Positions 49,773-59,402 are shown, counted from the first letter of the stretch. The stretch is 64,000 nt of DNA from an uncultured Candidatus Thioglobus sp. (GCA_910595805.1 CAJVCK010000002.1:1-64000); one strand, 5' to 3'. Program-made: numbers and translations. The notes: a model not told the origin generated them from the sequence alone.

Positions 49773-50363
49773 TTATTTGGCTTGTAATTCGTCAAATAAA
49801 GCCATGAGCGCCTTACCCCGATGTGAAATAGAATTTTTTACTGCTGGAGACAATTCAGCTGATGCACAATCATGAGTTGGTACATAAAAAACTGGGTCAT
49901 AACCAAAGCCATTCTCACCCACTTGCTTACGTAGGATCTCACCCTCCCAACCTCGTTGAATAATGATTGGTGTCGGGTCAGTTGCATGCTCAACATAGAC
50001 AATCGCACACCAAAATCTGCCTGTGCGCTTATCATCAGGTATCTTGCTCATTTCATCTAATAGCTTTTGTGTATTGGCCTCATCATCACCATGGTTGCCC
50101 GCATAGCGAGCAGAATAAATCCCGGGTTCTCCATTTAACGCGTCTATCACAATACCAGAATCATCTGCTAATGCGGGAAGGCCTGATTGTTCGGAAGCGT
50201 TTCTAGCTTTGATCAAGGCATTTTCAACAAAAGTAAGTCCTGTTTCTGGCACCTCTTCCACTTGCATATCTTGCATTGATACCACTTTAAAAATACCATC
50301 AAGCATGGCGTTGAATTCTCTAATTTTTCCTTTGTTATTACTTGCAAGGATGATTTTTTTCAT
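49773..50363 (-). CDS. rdgB: XTP/dITP pyrophosphatase
   Basis: RdgB (HAM1 family) hydrolyses deaminated purine triphosphates to keep ITP and XTP out of nucleic acids. The 196-residue protein has ILASNNKGKIREFN at the N-terminus, the metal and base-binding LPALADDSGIVIDALNGEPGIYSARYAG segment (in parts from about 63) and FGYDPVFYVP near the C-terminus. The rdgB-hemW order is widespread in gammaproteobacteria. Confidence 0.96.
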   Translation of the reverse strand: MKKIILASNNKGKIREFNAMLDGIFKVVSMQDMQVEEVPETGLTFVENALIKARNASEQSGLPALADDSGIVIDALNGEPGIYSARYAGNHGDDEANTQKLLDEMSKIPDDKRTGRFWCAIVYVEHATDPTPIIIQRGWEGEILRKQVGENGFGYDPVFYVPTHDCASAELSPAVKNSISHRGKALMALFDELQAK

Positions 50364-50426
50364 AATAGGTAGTATTGAATTCTCAGTGTATAATCAATAG
50401 GATTTTTAAAATTTTTGGAGCATATT

Positions 50427-51089
50427 ATGACTCAAGACGAAATGAAACATGCGGTCGCACAAGAAGCACTCAAGTTTGTCGTAAAAGACACTATTATAGG
50501 CGTAGGTACTGGCTCAACAGCAAATTTTTTCATTGATGCATTAGCCACTATGAAAGACGATATTAAAGGTGCTGTAGCCAGCTCAGTAGCAACAGCAGAG
50601 CGTCTTGAAAGTCATGGTATTAAGGTGTTTGACCTTAATGAAGTTGAAGCGATCTCAGTTTACATTGATGGTGCTGATGAGTCAGATGATGGTCTCAACC
50701 TAATTAAAGGTGGCGGTGGTGCACTGACGCGTGAAAAGATTGTTGCAGCCGTAGCTGATAAATTTGTTTGTATTGCCGATGAATCAAAACTGGTGAAAGT
50801 GATGGGTGATTTCCCGTTGCCCGTTGAGGTAATTCCAATGGCAGCAAACTATGTTAAACATCAGATTACTCGTAGAATTGGTGGCACGCCTTTTATTCGT
50901 GAAAATTTTGTCACTGACAATGGTAATTTAATTCTAGATGTGGAAGGCTTGAAAATTACTGACCCGAAAGCCATGGAAACAGAACTAGACAGTATCGTTG
51001 GTGTCGTTACTAACGGCTTGTTTGCTAATCGTGGTGCCAATGTGTTGTTATTAGGCACGCCAACTGGCGTTACTGTGATCGGCGCTTAA
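50427..51089 (+). CDS. rpiA: Ribose-5-phosphate isomerase A
   Basis: RpiA interconverts ribose-5-phosphate and ribulose-5-phosphate in the pentose phosphate and Calvin cycles. The 220-residue protein has [42 protein letters not shown] (in blocks) and the [10 protein letters not shown] strand. The ATG at 50427 is preceded by TTGGAG at 50415-50420 with 6-nt spacing; the open frame further upstream begins at that TTG and is not credible. It is divergent from rdgB, and its TAA overlaps the antisense stop of bepA within TTAA. Confidence 0.96.
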   Translation: MTQDEMKHAVAQEALKFVVKDTIIGVGTGSTANFFIDALATMKDDIKGAVASSVATAERLESHGIKVFDLNEVEAISVYIDGADESDDGLNLIKGGGGALTREKIVAAVADKFVCIADESKLVKVMGDFPLPVEVIPMAANYVKHQITRRIGGTPFIRENFVTDNGNLILDVEGLKITDPKAMETELDSIVGVVTNGLFANRGANVLLLGTPTGVTVIGA

Positions 51090-52426
51090 TCGAGATCTTT
51101 ATACAAATCTAGCGTTTGCTGTAGATTGTCAATTCTAACAGCGATGACATCATGTAAATCTTGAGAATGGGTAACCGCCTTTGCGCGCTCATAATGTCCA
51201 ATAGCTTTATCTAATTTTCCTTGCACAATTAGTGCTTTTGCTCTTTGAATGTGCGATCGGTCAAAACTACCCAATTTAACAAACAAGCTTGATAATAATC
51301 GATACGATTGATAGCTACCTTCATTAACTCGTAAAAAAGGTTTTAAAGTTGCTATACCTAACCGAGGCTGTTGGTTATCTAAATAAGCCTGGGCTGCATA
51401 ATATATACTTGGCTCATCATCTTCAATTAAAATATTTTGTTCAAAATATTGTTGCGCTTGATTGATCTTACCCAATTTAGAAGCAATACGTCCAGCCAGA
51501 ATATAACTAGACTTATCTTGTTTTAATTTCAACAACTTGTCTACATATGTCTTAGCAATTAAATATTCTTGCTGATCGAACGCCTGATAAGCTTGCATAT
51601 AGAGTGTAATTTCTTTGTCTTGTTCAAGCTTAATGCGCCCATACTTGTGATAATACAACTTAGCTTTGATTGTTATATATTCAAACGAGTCTTCTCTAAA
51701 ATCACCAGATATTCGAGCTGCACGTTGCATACTATCAGCGATACGATTAGTACTAAGAGGATGAGACAGTAAGAATTCTTCAGCATCTGGAGTGTCTTTT
51801 AATTTTTCAAAAAAATGCGCCATGCCTTTTGGATTAAAACCAGATTTAGACAACATTGTGGTGCCAATGCGGTCGGCTTCCCACTCGTGCTCACGAGTAA
51901 AATTAATATTTTGTTGTGCTGTGCCGGCCACTGTTGAAGCTGCAATTGCTTGAGATGCATCAGAATTATCAACTAATACTGATGCCAACATGCCAGCCCA
52001 CATCAGGTAAGTTTGTTTATCAGATTTTTCACTAAAACGACTCAGGTGATTTTGAGTCACATGTGATATCTCATGGGAAAGCACACCTGCTAATTCTGAC
52101 TCTGAGTCTGAGCTAAGCAACATACCTGTATGCACGCCGATATAACCATACGGCCCAGCAAATGCGTTAATACTACCGTCATCAAGTAATAAAAAATCAA
52201 AATGTTTGCTTGGATTTTCACTATATTCAGTTAATTCACGCCCTAACTCTCGCAGATAACCATCCATTTCTACATCAATAACAACTGATCCAGTATCCCA
52301 AATAATCTGTAAAAATTCGTTACCTCTTTTTTTTTCATCTAAAGATTCCGATACTTTAAGTTCTGGAACACCTAATGCAAAAGCTAAAAATGGTATTAAA
52401 AACAAAAAAGGTAAAGTCTTTATCAT
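51086..52426 (-). CDS. bepA: Periplasmic M48 metalloprotease with TPRs (BepA-like)
   Basis: BepA is a periplasmic protease and chaperone that helps or removes stalled outer-membrane proteins such as LptD. The 446-residue protein has a signal peptide (about 1-18), the zinc motif His118-Glu119-x2-His122 ([12 protein letters not shown]), the third ligand in [11 protein letters not shown] and C-terminal TPR repeats from about residue 270. The ATG at 52426 is chosen because the 16 residues encoded further upstream would spoil the signal peptide. It functionally complements the BamC gene at 4 kb. Confidence 0.92.
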   Translation of the reverse strand: MIKTLPFLFLIPFLAFALGVPELKVSESLDEKKRGNEFLQIIWDTGSVVIDVEMDGYLRELGRELTEYSENPSKHFDFLLLDDGSINAFAGPYGYIGVHTGMLLSSDSESELAGVLSHEISHVTQNHLSRFSEKSDKQTYLMWAGMLASVLVDNSDASQAIAASTVAGTAQQNINFTREHEWEADRIGTTMLSKSGFNPKGMAHFFEKLKDTPDAEEFLLSHPLSTNRIADSMQRAARISGDFREDSFEYITIKAKLYYHKYGRIKLEQDKEITLYMQAYQAFDQQEYLIAKTYVDKLLKLKQDKSSYILAGRIASKLGKINQAQQYFEQNILIEDDEPSIYYAAQAYLDNQQPRLGIATLKPFLRVNEGSYQSYRLLSSLFVKLGSFDRSHIQRAKALIVQGKLDKAIGHYERAKAVTHSQDLHDVIAVRIDNLQQTLDLYKDLD

Positions 52427-52439
52427 GAGCTCATTATAT

Positions 52440-52468
52440 TTGACTATTGAATAGATAGAGATTAAAAT
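52440..52468 (+). promoter_or_regulatory. Sigma-70-type promoter of tusA-dsrE2
   Basis: TTGACT (52440-52445) and TAAAAT (52463-52468) are separated by exactly 17 nt, a near-consensus promoter in the gap between divergent bepA and tusA. The start point should be near 52475, giving a leader of about 60 nt with an inverted repeat at its beginning. Confidence 0.78.
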
Positions 52469-52472
52469 AATC

Positions 52473-52499
52473 AAACTTATCAGTTCATCTGATATGTTT
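52473..52499 (+). promoter_or_regulatory. Inverted repeat at the predicted tusA transcription start
   Basis: Eleven-base arms (52473-52483 and 52489-52499; core TATCAG/CTGATA) with one mismatch flank a TTCAT loop. Being just at or after the predicted transcription start, it is placed either as a repressor operator or as a 5'-end hairpin protecting the mRNA. The regulator, if any, is unknown. Confidence 0.55.
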
Positions 52500-52535
52500 T
52501 ATTTATTAAAAAATTAAATTACAAGGAGTCCCATC

Positions 52536-52760
52536 ATGGCTGACGAAACTTTAGATGCATCAGGCTTAAACTGCCCATTACCAATTTTAAAAACTAAGAA
52601 AGCATTATCAAAAATGGATGCTGGAAAAATCTTAGACGTAATTTCTACAGATGCTGGTTCAGTTAAAGATATTGAAGCTTTTTGCAATCAAACTGGTAAC
52701 AAGCTCATGTCGACTGTTGAAGACGGTGGAAAATACGTTTTTACTATTGAAAAGGTTTAA
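52536..52760 (+). CDS. tusA: Sulfur carrier protein TusA
   Basis: TusA-family proteins carry persulfide sulfur between enzymes, in tRNA thiolation and, in sulfur oxidisers, toward oxidative sulfur enzymes. The 74-residue protein has the conserved CPxP motif with Cys13 (GLNCPLPILKTKKAL) and the two-layer alpha/beta length of the family. An AAGGAG ribosome site precedes the ATG. dsrE2 follows 29 nt downstream. The tusA-dsrE2 pairing, known from thiotrophic bacteria, suggests a dissimilatory rather than only tRNA-modification role. Confidence 0.95.
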   Translation: MADETLDASGLNCPLPILKTKKALSKMDAGKILDVISTDAGSVKDIEAFCNQTGNKLMSTVEDGGKYVFTIEKV

Positions 52761-52789
52761 AGCAATAAACACGCTAGAGGAGAATACAA

Positions 52790-53305
52790 ATGTCAGATAA
52801 TAACAAAATGACGATCATCGCTACTAAAGGTACTTTTGACTGGGCTTTCCCGCCTTTCATTATTGCCTCTACGGGCGTTGCTATGGATAAAGAAGTTACC
52901 ATCTTCTTTACCTTTTACGGTTTGAATCTTTTATTAAAAGACACATCAAAACTTAAAGTGACTCCATTAGGAAACCCTGGTATGCCAATGAAAATGCCTT
53001 TTGGCCCTAAGTGGTTACAAAAAATTGATTTTGGCCCTAAGATTCCAAATGTTTTATGGAACATTCCATTTGCCGACACTTTAGTCACTTACCTAATGAA
53101 GAAAACCATGGCTAAGCACGGTGTCGCTAAGTTAGCCGACCTTCGTGATATGTGTCAAGAGTTTGATGTTAAGTTCATTGCTTGTGAAATGACAGTTGAG
53201 TTATTTGGCTACAGTAAAGATGACTTTATTGATGGCGTTGAGTTTGCTGGTGCTGCGTCATACTTTGATGAAGCAGCTTCAGGCAACCATCACTTATATA
53301 TGTAA
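52790..53305 (+). CDS. dsrE2: DsrE2-type sulfur-trafficking protein
   Basis: This DsrE/DsrF-like protein belongs to the peroxiredoxin-like DsrE2 group that works with TusA in moving sulfane sulfur. The 171-residue protein begins KMTIIATKGTFDWAFPPFI and has a hydrophobic, possibly membrane-touching middle with Gly/Pro/Met-rich loops. Cys122 (LRDMCQEF) and Cys132 (KFIACEMTVELFGY) are candidates for sulfur binding. A GGAG ribosome site precedes the ATG. A rhodanese gene, often third in such clusters, is not adjacent. A terminator follows. Confidence 0.9.
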   Translation: MSDNNKMTIIATKGTFDWAFPPFIIASTGVAMDKEVTIFFTFYGLNLLLKDTSKLKVTPLGNPGMPMKMPFGPKWLQKIDFGPKIPNVLWNIPFADTLVTYLMKKTMAKHGVAKLADLRDMCQEFDVKFIACEMTVELFGYSKDDFIDGVEFAGAASYFDEAASGNHHLYM

Positions 53306-53324
53306 GTTGTTGAGTATTCTCAAT

Positions 53325-53351
53325 AAAAGACCTCCGCAAGGAGGTTTTTTA
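53325..53351. terminator. Bidirectional terminator after tusA-dsrE2
   Basis: A six-bp stem ACCTCC/GGAGGT (53330-53335 with 53340-53345) has a GCAA tetraloop and is flanked by AAAA and TTTTTT. It ends tusA-dsrE2 on the plus strand and the HAD-phosphatase operon on the minus strand. Confidence 0.92.
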
Positions 53352-53362
53352 TTGTCTGAATT

Positions 53363-54016
53363 CTAGTGCCAGTCTAAGCTTGGCCAGCCCCTGTCTTTGG
53401 CTATCTTTTGAAGCGTATCGTCTCCATGCACAACAATAGGATAATCAACCAGTTCTAACATCGGCAAATCATTGTGAGAATCTGAATAGAAATAAGCACC
53501 TTCTAAACTTTCACCAGTTTTATCAAGCCATTGATTGAGGTGAGTAATTTTTCCTTTTTGAAAACAAGGCTCGCCCTTAACTCGACCTGTATAGTTGCCA
53601 TCTATTACCTCAGGCTCTGTGGCTAGTAAATCATCAATACCGTACTTGGCAACAATCGGTGCAGTAACAAAACGATTGGTTGCTGTAATTACCAATACTT
53701 TATCGCCCTTTTCTTTGTGTTTATTAACTACTGCTTGCGCTTTAGATAACATAATTGGCTGAATTTTTTGTTGCATAAAATCTTGATGCCAAGCATTTAA
53801 TGTTGTCATCGAATTTTGAGACAACGGCTCCAAACAAAATTCCAAATATTCATTAATATCTAATTTTCCTTTGGCATATTCATCAAAAAAATATTGGTTT
53901 TTCTTTTGATAAGTGTTTGGATCAACTGCGCCAATCTCGCTCATAAATTCACCCCAGAGAAAATCACTGTCTCCACCAATAAGAGTTTTATCTAGATCAA
54001 AAATTGCCAACGCCAT
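53363..54016 (-). CDS. HAD-family (subclass IB) phosphatase
   Basis: The 217-residue protein is a SerB-like HAD hydrolase with the nucleophile motif Asp7-x-Asp9-x-Thr11 (IFDLDKTL), motif II VLVITATNRF and motif III YFYSDSHNDLPML. The cap follows motif I, as in subclass IB. Related proteins act on phosphoserine, histidinol phosphate or other small phosphates. A true SerB is encoded at 12.4 kb, so another substrate is likely; histidinol phosphate is one possibility, but nothing here decides it. It follows the LOG-family gene by one base. Confidence 0.85.
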   Translation of the reverse strand: MALAIFDLDKTLIGGDSDFLWGEFMSEIGAVDPNTYQKKNQYFFDEYAKGKLDINEYLEFCLEPLSQNSMTTLNAWHQDFMQQKIQPIMLSKAQAVVNKHKEKGDKVLVITATNRFVTAPIVAKYGIDDLLATEPEVIDGNYTGRVKGEPCFQKGKITHLNQWLDKTGESLEGAYFYSDSHNDLPMLELVDYPIVVHGDDTLQKIAKDRGWPSLDWH

Positions 54017-54017
54017 A

Positions 54018-54608
54018 CTATGCCTCGAGTTTCTCTAATATTTGTTCAACACTATCAACCATTTCAAATGATGTTAAATCTACTGGATGAACATATTGTC
54101 TTTGTTCTAAATCGCCAAACCAGGTTAAAAGAGGCTTCCAAAATGTTGAATCAAATAACAAAATTTTAATCTGTTTGCCCTTTCTTGTTTGTACTAACGT
54201 CAGTATTTCCATTAATTCATCAGCTGTACCAAAGCCACCAGGGAAAAATACGCAAGCATCTGCGTGTTTAATTAGCATCACTTTTCGAGTGAAGAAATGC
54301 TCAAACACCAAACATTCATCTAAATACGGATTAGGTTTTTGTTCTTTTGGTAGTTCAATATTCAAACCAATGCTTTTTGATCTTCCTTCAAAGGCGCCAC
54401 GATTAGCTGAGCGCATAATGCCAGGACCCGCTCCGGTCAAAACATTAAAACCACCATCAGATAAAGATTTTCCTAAGCGGTAAGCAGCTTTAGCTAAAGG
54501 GTCACTCTGATCAATTCTAGCGGAGCCAAAAATAGTGATGTTGTTGTTAAACCTCTCAAGAGTGGCTTGCGCCCTATTTAATTCTGATTCAACAACACTG
54601 ATATTCAT
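54018..54608 (-). CDS. LOG-family nucleotide phosphoribohydrolase
   Basis: LOG-family proteins (often misnamed lysine decarboxylases) cleave nucleoside monophosphates such as AMP or cytokinin nucleotides into base and ribose phosphate. The 196-residue protein has the Rossmann start [28 protein letters not shown] and the signature PGGFGTADE (123-131). It overlaps hemL by 4 nt. Its cellular substrate is unknown. Confidence 0.9.
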   Translation of the reverse strand: MNISVVESELNRAQATLERFNNNITIFGSARIDQSDPLAKAAYRLGKSLSDGGFNVLTGAGPGIMRSANRGAFEGRSKSIGLNIELPKEQKPNPYLDECLVFEHFFTRKVMLIKHADACVFFPGGFGTADELMEILTLVQTRKGKQIKILLFDSTFWKPLLTWFGDLEQRQYVHPVDLTSFEMVDSVEQILEKLEA

Positions 54609-55888
54609 AGTTTGGCAAACACACGTCCTGCCGCATCAATGGTTGCTTGAATATCTTCATCTGTATGTGCGTTTGAAACAAAGCCTGCTTCATACGCAGA
54701 AGGCGCCATGTAAACACCTTCCTCTAACATTAAATGATAAAACTTTTTAAAGCGTTCTACGTCACACTGCGAAGTTTCATTGAAGTTTGTCACCGTGTTT
54801 GAGTCGGTAAAGAATAGGCCAAACATACCGCCCACAACATTGGCTGTCATGCCAATATTATTAGCTTTAGCTTGAACCAAAATACCATCAGTTAGCATTT
54901 GTACTTTTTTACTTAGGTTTTGATAAAAACTTGCATCATCGGATAGTGCATTTAGCATCGCCAACCCTGCTGACATTGACATGGGATTGCCTGAAAGCGT
55001 ACCTGCTTGATATACAGGCCCAAGCGGTGCAATATATTCCATAATTTCACGCTTACCGCCAAAGGCACCCACGGGTAGCCCGCCGCCAATCACTTTACCT
55101 AAAGTGGTCAAATCTGGTTTAACACCATAATAAGCTTGCGCACCACCCAGAGCAACTCTAAAACCAGTCATTACTTCATCAAAAATAAGGACTATGTTAT
55201 GTTCATCACAAACCTCACGTAGTCCTTGCAAAAATCCATCAACCGGTGGAATGCAGTTCATATTGCCGGCAACAGGCTCAACAATAATACAGGCCACCTC
55301 ATCGCCAACCTTGCTTAGTGCTTCACGCACTTGGTCAATGTTGTTGTATTCTAATGTTAGCGTATGCTCAGCCAATGAAGCAGGCACACCCGGCGAAGTC
55401 GGAACGCCAAGCGTTAATGCGCCCGAACCTGCTTTTACCAAAAGTGAATCTGAGTGGCCGTGATAACAACCTTCAAACTTTACAATTTTATCTCTGCCAG
55501 TAAAACCACGCGCCAATCGAATTGCACTCATGGTGGCCTCTGTACCCGAACTCACCATGCGCACTAACTCGATTGATGGCACTAGCTCACATACTTTTTT
55601 AGCTAGCGTTGTTTCTATTTCAGTAGGTGCGCCAAAGCCTAGGCCTTTTTCTAAGGTTTGCTTAACCGCATCAACCACTGATTGATTCGCATGGCCTAGG
55701 ATCATTGGCCCCCATGAGGCTACATAATCAATATATTGTTTATCATCGGCATCAAATAAATAGGCACCTTTACCTTTGGTAAAAAAGATTGGATTTCCGC
55801 CTACCCCATTAAAGGCACGCACTGGTGAGTTAACACCACCTGGAATAACCGTTTTTGCTTGTTTAAATAAATTGTCTGATTGGCTCAT
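54605..55888 (-). CDS. hemL: Glutamate-1-semialdehyde 2,1-aminomutase
   Basis: HemL makes 5-aminolevulinate, the precursor of all tetrapyrroles, including the siroheme made by CysG here. The 427-residue PLP enzyme has FAKGKG-like N-terminal strands, [27 protein letters not shown], the [12 protein letters not shown] cofactor site and Lys265 in [18 protein letters not shown]. Length and motifs are standard. It lies 17 nt after holB. Confidence 0.97.
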   Translation of the reverse strand: MSQSDNLFKQAKTVIPGGVNSPVRAFNGVGGNPIFFTKGKGAYLFDADDKQYIDYVASWGPMILGHANQSVVDAVKQTLEKGLGFGAPTEIETTLAKKVCELVPSIELVRMVSSGTEATMSAIRLARGFTGRDKIVKFEGCYHGHSDSLLVKAGSGALTLGVPTSPGVPASLAEHTLTLEYNNIDQVREALSKVGDEVACIIVEPVAGNMNCIPPVDGFLQGLREVCDEHNIVLIFDEVMTGFRVALGGAQAYYGVKPDLTTLGKVIGGGLPVGAFGGKREIMEYIAPLGPVYQAGTLSGNPMSMSAGLAMLNALSDDASFYQNLSKKVQMLTDGILVQAKANNIGMTANVVGGMFGLFFTDSNTVTNFNETSQCDVERFKKFYHLMLEEGVYMAPSAYEAGFVSNAHTDEDIQATIDAAGRVFAKL

Positions 55889-55904
55889 GCCATTACTCCT
55901 TTTT

Positions 55905-56936
55905 TTATATTCTGGTAATTTGTGGATAGCGCTTTAAATGTGTAATGTGCGACCATACAATCAGAACATTATCCAATAATAATTTAATATTGACGTTGGT
56001 TTTCGACAAACTAATCGCATGATAAGTATCATCCAACAATCTAAACAAAAAATCTGACTTTACTGTTTTTATCACTTGATTTAACTCGACCAAACCACCT
56101 TCGCAACCTAATGATTTTAAGCGAATGCCTTCAATTACTAAATTTTGCAAGCAATTCAAAACAGCCAGCTCATTACCTTCAAAATCTTTTACTTGATTAA
56201 TATTAATTGGATGCATCGCCATGTCTAATAGATGATTTTGCCAGTTTTGGTAATGAATAAAGCCATCACCAGATAGCTCTGAAAGCACCTTGAAAGGCAC
56301 GCCATGTGTATTTTCCAATAGATTTTCAACATCAAAATCTTCATTTTGTGTTTGACTAATATGGTGCTCAAGCCAAGATTGCGTTTGCTGATCATAAGCA
56401 GGTGCGATATGTATACTTTGACATCGAGACAAAATAGTGGCTGGTAAATTTTTAGGGTTATGTGCCAATAAAATAATCAATGTATTGTCTCTGGGCTCTT
56501 CTAATGTTTTTAACAAACTGTTAGCGGCGCTCACATTCATTTGATCTGCATAAAACAACACGCCAATTTGCAAATCGTCAGCAGTTTTATTAAGTGCATC
56601 ACAAAACGCACGGATTTGATTAATACGAATATTTTTTGATTCCACGCTTCGATCGCTAATCTCAGTTCGGCAATACACCATATTTGGATAATGAGATCTG
56701 CGAATTAGAGTTGGCGTTTCTAGTATTTCTTTTGGATTATCTTTAGCAATAGCACGACACATATTGCATTCACCACAAGATTGATCTTGGCATAGCAAAG
56801 TTTGTACCAATTGTTGCATCAACTCATACTTACCCATCTGTGGCGCACCCGTAATCAGCAATGCATGTGGAAGATGATTTTGATCGATCATCTTTCTCAA
56901 TTTTTCGAAGGCCACTTTGTGCCAAGGTAACATCAT
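55905..56936 (-). CDS. holB: DNA polymerase III delta' subunit
   Basis: Delta' is the rigid stator of the clamp loader. The 343-residue AAA+ protein has a degenerate P-loop ([15 protein letters not shown]), the zinc module Cys49, 54, 57, 60, the LLKTLEEP helix and the SRC motif in [10 protein letters not shown] degenerate P-loop fits the delta' role, as it does not hydrolyse ATP. It overlaps tmk as ATGA, the usual tmk-holB order. Confidence 0.93.
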   Translation of the reverse strand: MMLPWHKVAFEKLRKMIDQNHLPHALLITGAPQMGKYELMQQLVQTLLCQDQSCGECNMCRAIAKDNPKEILETPTLIRRSHYPNMVYCRTEISDRSVESKNIRINQIRAFCDALNKTADDLQIGVLFYADQMNVSAANSLLKTLEEPRDNTLIILLAHNPKNLPATILSRCQSIHIAPAYDQQTQSWLEHHISQTQNEDFDVENLLENTHGVPFKVLSELSGDGFIHYQNWQNHLLDMAMHPININQVKDFEGNELAVLNCLQNLVIEGIRLKSLGCEGGLVELNQVIKTVKSDFLFRLLDDTYHAISLSKTNVNIKLLLDNVLIVWSHITHLKRYPQITRI

Positions 56937-57550
56937 AACGTATCTAGAATTGCGCCAATCTGATTGGTCGTGTGTTCAATCGTTTGGGATGAATCTATCA
57001 GTTTAATTCTATCGGGAAACTCTTTAGAACGTGCAATATAAGCTTGCCTTACTCGATCGAAAAAATCCATTTTTTCCATCTCAATACGATCTTTCTCGCC
57101 TCGTGACTCTACTCGAGACATGCCAACTTCAACCGGCACATCAAGAAGCAAGGTCATGTCAGGAGTAAAGTCTTGCATAACCCAAGACTCTAACTGTGCA
57201 ATACGACTCACATCTAACCCACGACCGCCACCTTGATATGCATAAGAACTATCAGTAAAACGATCACTAAGCACCCAATCACCTTGAGCCAAAGCAGGCA
57301 TTATTTTATTTTGAATGTGTTCGTTTCTTGCACAAAACATCAACATAAGCTCTGTGTCATCATGCATTTGACCTGTTGAATTACTCAATAACAATGTTCG
57401 GATTTTTTCACCAATTTCTGTGCCGCCTGGTTCACGTGTCAACACAACATGGATACCTTTGGCTTTTAAATACTCACAGATAAAGTTTATCTGAGTGCTT
57501 TTTCCTGCACCTTCAACCCCATCAATGGTAATAAATTTTCCTCTTTCCAT
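56933..57550 (-). CDS. tmk: Thymidylate kinase
   Basis: Tmk phosphorylates dTMP to dTDP. The 205-residue protein has the P-loop GVEGAGKST (11-19), the TREPGGTEIGEKIR motif and DRFTDSSYAYQGGGR. The standard length supports the start. It is 5 nt after the pabC-mltG fusion gene and overlaps holB. Confidence 0.97.
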   Translation of the reverse strand: MERGKFITIDGVEGAGKSTQINFICEYLKAKGIHVVLTREPGGTEIGEKIRTLLLSNSTGQMHDDTELMLMFCARNEHIQNKIMPALAQGDWVLSDRFTDSSYAYQGGGRGLDVSRIAQLESWVMQDFTPDMTLLLDVPVEVGMSRVESRGEKDRIEMEKMDFFDRVRQAYIARSKEFPDRIKLIDSSQTIEHTTNQIGAILDTL

Positions 57551-57555
57551 GGGTT

Positions 57556-59349
57556 TTATTTTAAATACTTTTTAATGTTCCAACGATGCTGTTGGTAAGT
57601 TTTTGCAAAGGCATGACTGCCGTCTTTTTTAGCAACAAAAAACAAAGTGTCGCCGAGAGCTGGGTGCATGGCCGCGTGTAATGAAGATTGGCCAACAGAG
57701 CCAATTGCACTTGGTGGTAGCCCTTTGTGGCGATAAGTATTGTAAGGACTATCAAATTTTAAATCTTTCTTACTCAATGAACCCTTGTATTGATTACCTA
57801 GAGCATACACAACACTAGGGTCAGTCTGTAAACGCATGCCTTTTTTCAAACGACGCATAAACACGCCTGCTATTTTTGATTTTTCTTTATTGTGTGCAGT
57901 TTCTTTCTCAATTAAAGAGGCTAATATCAATGCATCGTCTGCACTTTTTAAATCAAGTGTTTTATCGCGATCTTGCCAAGCTTGATCTAACTTTTGTCTC
58001 ATTATCTGATTGGCTCTTTTAAACACACTGGCAATACTGTCACCATAATTCACTTGATATGTATCTGGCCAAAAATATCCTTCATAAGGTTTATTAATAC
58101 CTGCTAAACGCATGGTCTCATCTAATGATCCACTTGATTTCAATGACTTAACGCTCAATAATTGCTGATAATATTGAGATACAGTCTCACCCTCAATCAG
58201 GGTGACGTCTCGATTGGCCACTTTTGCTGATGAAAAATCACCCAGCAATTCAATCACACCCATGCCTGGGCGTATATCGTAATAACCAGACTTTAGTTTT
58301 GATTCAAAACCAAGTACTTTAGCTATATTCACCACAAAAAAACTCGAATTGATCAACCCATAGCGCTTAAGGTCGTTCGCCGTTGAATAAATGTTGGCAC
58401 CCTTAGGTAATTGATAAACAAAAGATTCTACTGTTTTAATCGAATTCGCCCAGTAAGACCAAGCCATAACCAACACAACGATAAACGCTAATAAAGCTTT
58501 AAAATAAGATTTTTTAGGTTTTAATAAAACTGAATTTTTTCGTTTCAAAGTGTGTTTATTAAAAGCGTGAGACAAACGCTTAGTTTCCTCTTGCTGTGTA
58601 AAAACCTTGTGATTAATTTTTGTAATCGATTTCATGCCAATCACGCTATTGGTCACAAACACTTCATCGCATTTATACAGTTCTTTTAACGTGATTGCGC
58701 CCACATTAACTTTTAAACCTAAATCATTTGCAATTTTTAATATTGCAGAACGGCGCGTCCCTTCAATACCACATTCATCTAAACTTGGCGTTAATAACAC
58801 GCCAGACTTCAATGCAAAAATATTACCCTGAGTTACTGAAACCACACAACCATTATCATCCAACATGATACATTCATCGCTATGAAGGTCTACTCTCGCC
58901 AATATTTGTTCAAGGCGGTTACAATGCTTGATATTAGACAGTAGCTGATTAGTGGTATAGCCACTTTGACAAGTTGTTAGTGTGTATTGACTAGAAGTTT
59001 TTCTTGGTGCCGCAGATACAATAATAACGCGAGTTGGCTTGATATCTTTTTCAAAGCCATAACCGCGCTGACTCTCGCCACGAGACAATATGATTTTAAC
59101 AACAGCCTGATCTAACTTAGTAATTGACAAGGCTTCAGCAATATCTTTGAGCCATTGCTTTTCACTAACTGGGTTAATTTTTAATTGGGTTCGACCTTTT
59201 TCTAGCCTTAAAAAATGCTCAGACCATAATAACAAACGACCTTCTTTAACCAAGCAAGTTTCAAACAGGCCATCACCAAACTGCGTTAGTCGATTAAATA
59301 CGCTAAGTTTAGTTTGTTTTTTTCCGTTAATTAATACGACTTTGTTCAT
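57556..59349 (-). CDS. PabC-MltG fusion: aminodeoxychorismate lyase joined to endolytic murein transglycosylase
   Basis: One intact 597-residue frame joins two enzymes. Residues 1-265 are a class IV aminotransferase-fold 4-amino-4-deoxychorismate lyase (PabC, p-aminobenzoate/folate synthesis) with the PLP lysine Lys141 in NIKHCNRLEQ and the TPSLDECGIEGTRR loop. Residues 284-302 form a single membrane helix. Residues 305-597 are MltG, the glycan-strand terminase, with GYFWPDTY, the catalytic Glu481 in ASLIEKETA and MRLQTDPSVVYALG. In E. coli pabC and mltG are separate neighbours before tmk-holB. The topology is consistent: lyase in the cytoplasm, MltG in the periplasm. No ribosome site precedes the ATG. 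Confidence 0.93.
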   Translation of the reverse strand: MNKVVLINGKKQTKLSVFNRLTQFGDGLFETCLVKEGRLLLWSEHFLRLEKGRTQLKINPVSEKQWLKDIAEALSITKLDQAVVKIILSRGESQRGYGFEKDIKPTRVIIVSAAPRKTSSQYTLTTCQSGYTTNQLLSNIKHCNRLEQILARVDLHSDECIMLDDNGCVVSVTQGNIFALKSGVLLTPSLDECGIEGTRRSAILKIANDLGLKVNVGAITLKELYKCDEVFVTNSVIGMKSITKINHKVFTQQEETKRLSHAFNKHTLKRKNSVLLKPKKSYFKALLAFIVVLVMAWSYWANSIKTVESFVYQLPKGANIYSTANDLKRYGLINSSFFVVNIAKVLGFESKLKSGYYDIRPGMGVIELLGDFSSAKVANRDVTLIEGETVSQYYQQLLSVKSLKSSGSLDETMRLAGINKPYEGYFWPDTYQVNYGDSIASVFKRANQIMRQKLDQAWQDRDKTLDLKSADDALILASLIEKETAHNKEKSKIAGVFMRRLKKGMRLQTDPSVVYALGNQYKGSLSKKDLKFDSPYNTYRHKGLPPSAIGSVGQSSLHAAMHPALGDTLFFVAKKDGSHAFAKTYQQHRWNIKKYLK

Positions 59350-59357
59350 AAGATAAC

Positions 59358-59363
59358 ATTATA
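59358..59363 (-). promoter_or_regulatory. Possible -10 element of the pabC-mltG operon
   Basis: A perfect TATAAT on the minus strand lies 8 nt before the ATG at 59349. Transcription from it would start within about 2 nt of the ATG and yield a leaderless message, matching the lack of a ribosome site. No good -35 hexamer is seen, so support is moderate. Confidence 0.45.
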
Positions 59364-59390
59364 TGGCATTCATAAAAAATCCTTAACCAG

Positions 59391-59402
59391 TTTGTATACA
59401 AA
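59391..59402. promoter_or_regulatory. Perfect 12-bp palindrome between pabC-mltG and the DUF302 gene
   Basis: TTTGTATACAAA is a perfect palindrome about 42 nt upstream of the fusion gene, close to where its -35 region would be. It could be an operator for a dimeric regulator. The rest of the 220-nt gap (59350-59569) is AT-rich and shows no other element. Confidence 0.4.

Noticed and set aside
50364..50426. Promoter for rpiA at a TATAAT in the rdgB-rpiA gap
   Set aside because: A TATAAT is present near 50388 but no acceptable -35 hexamer lies 16-18 nt upstream, and no extended -10 motif is seen.
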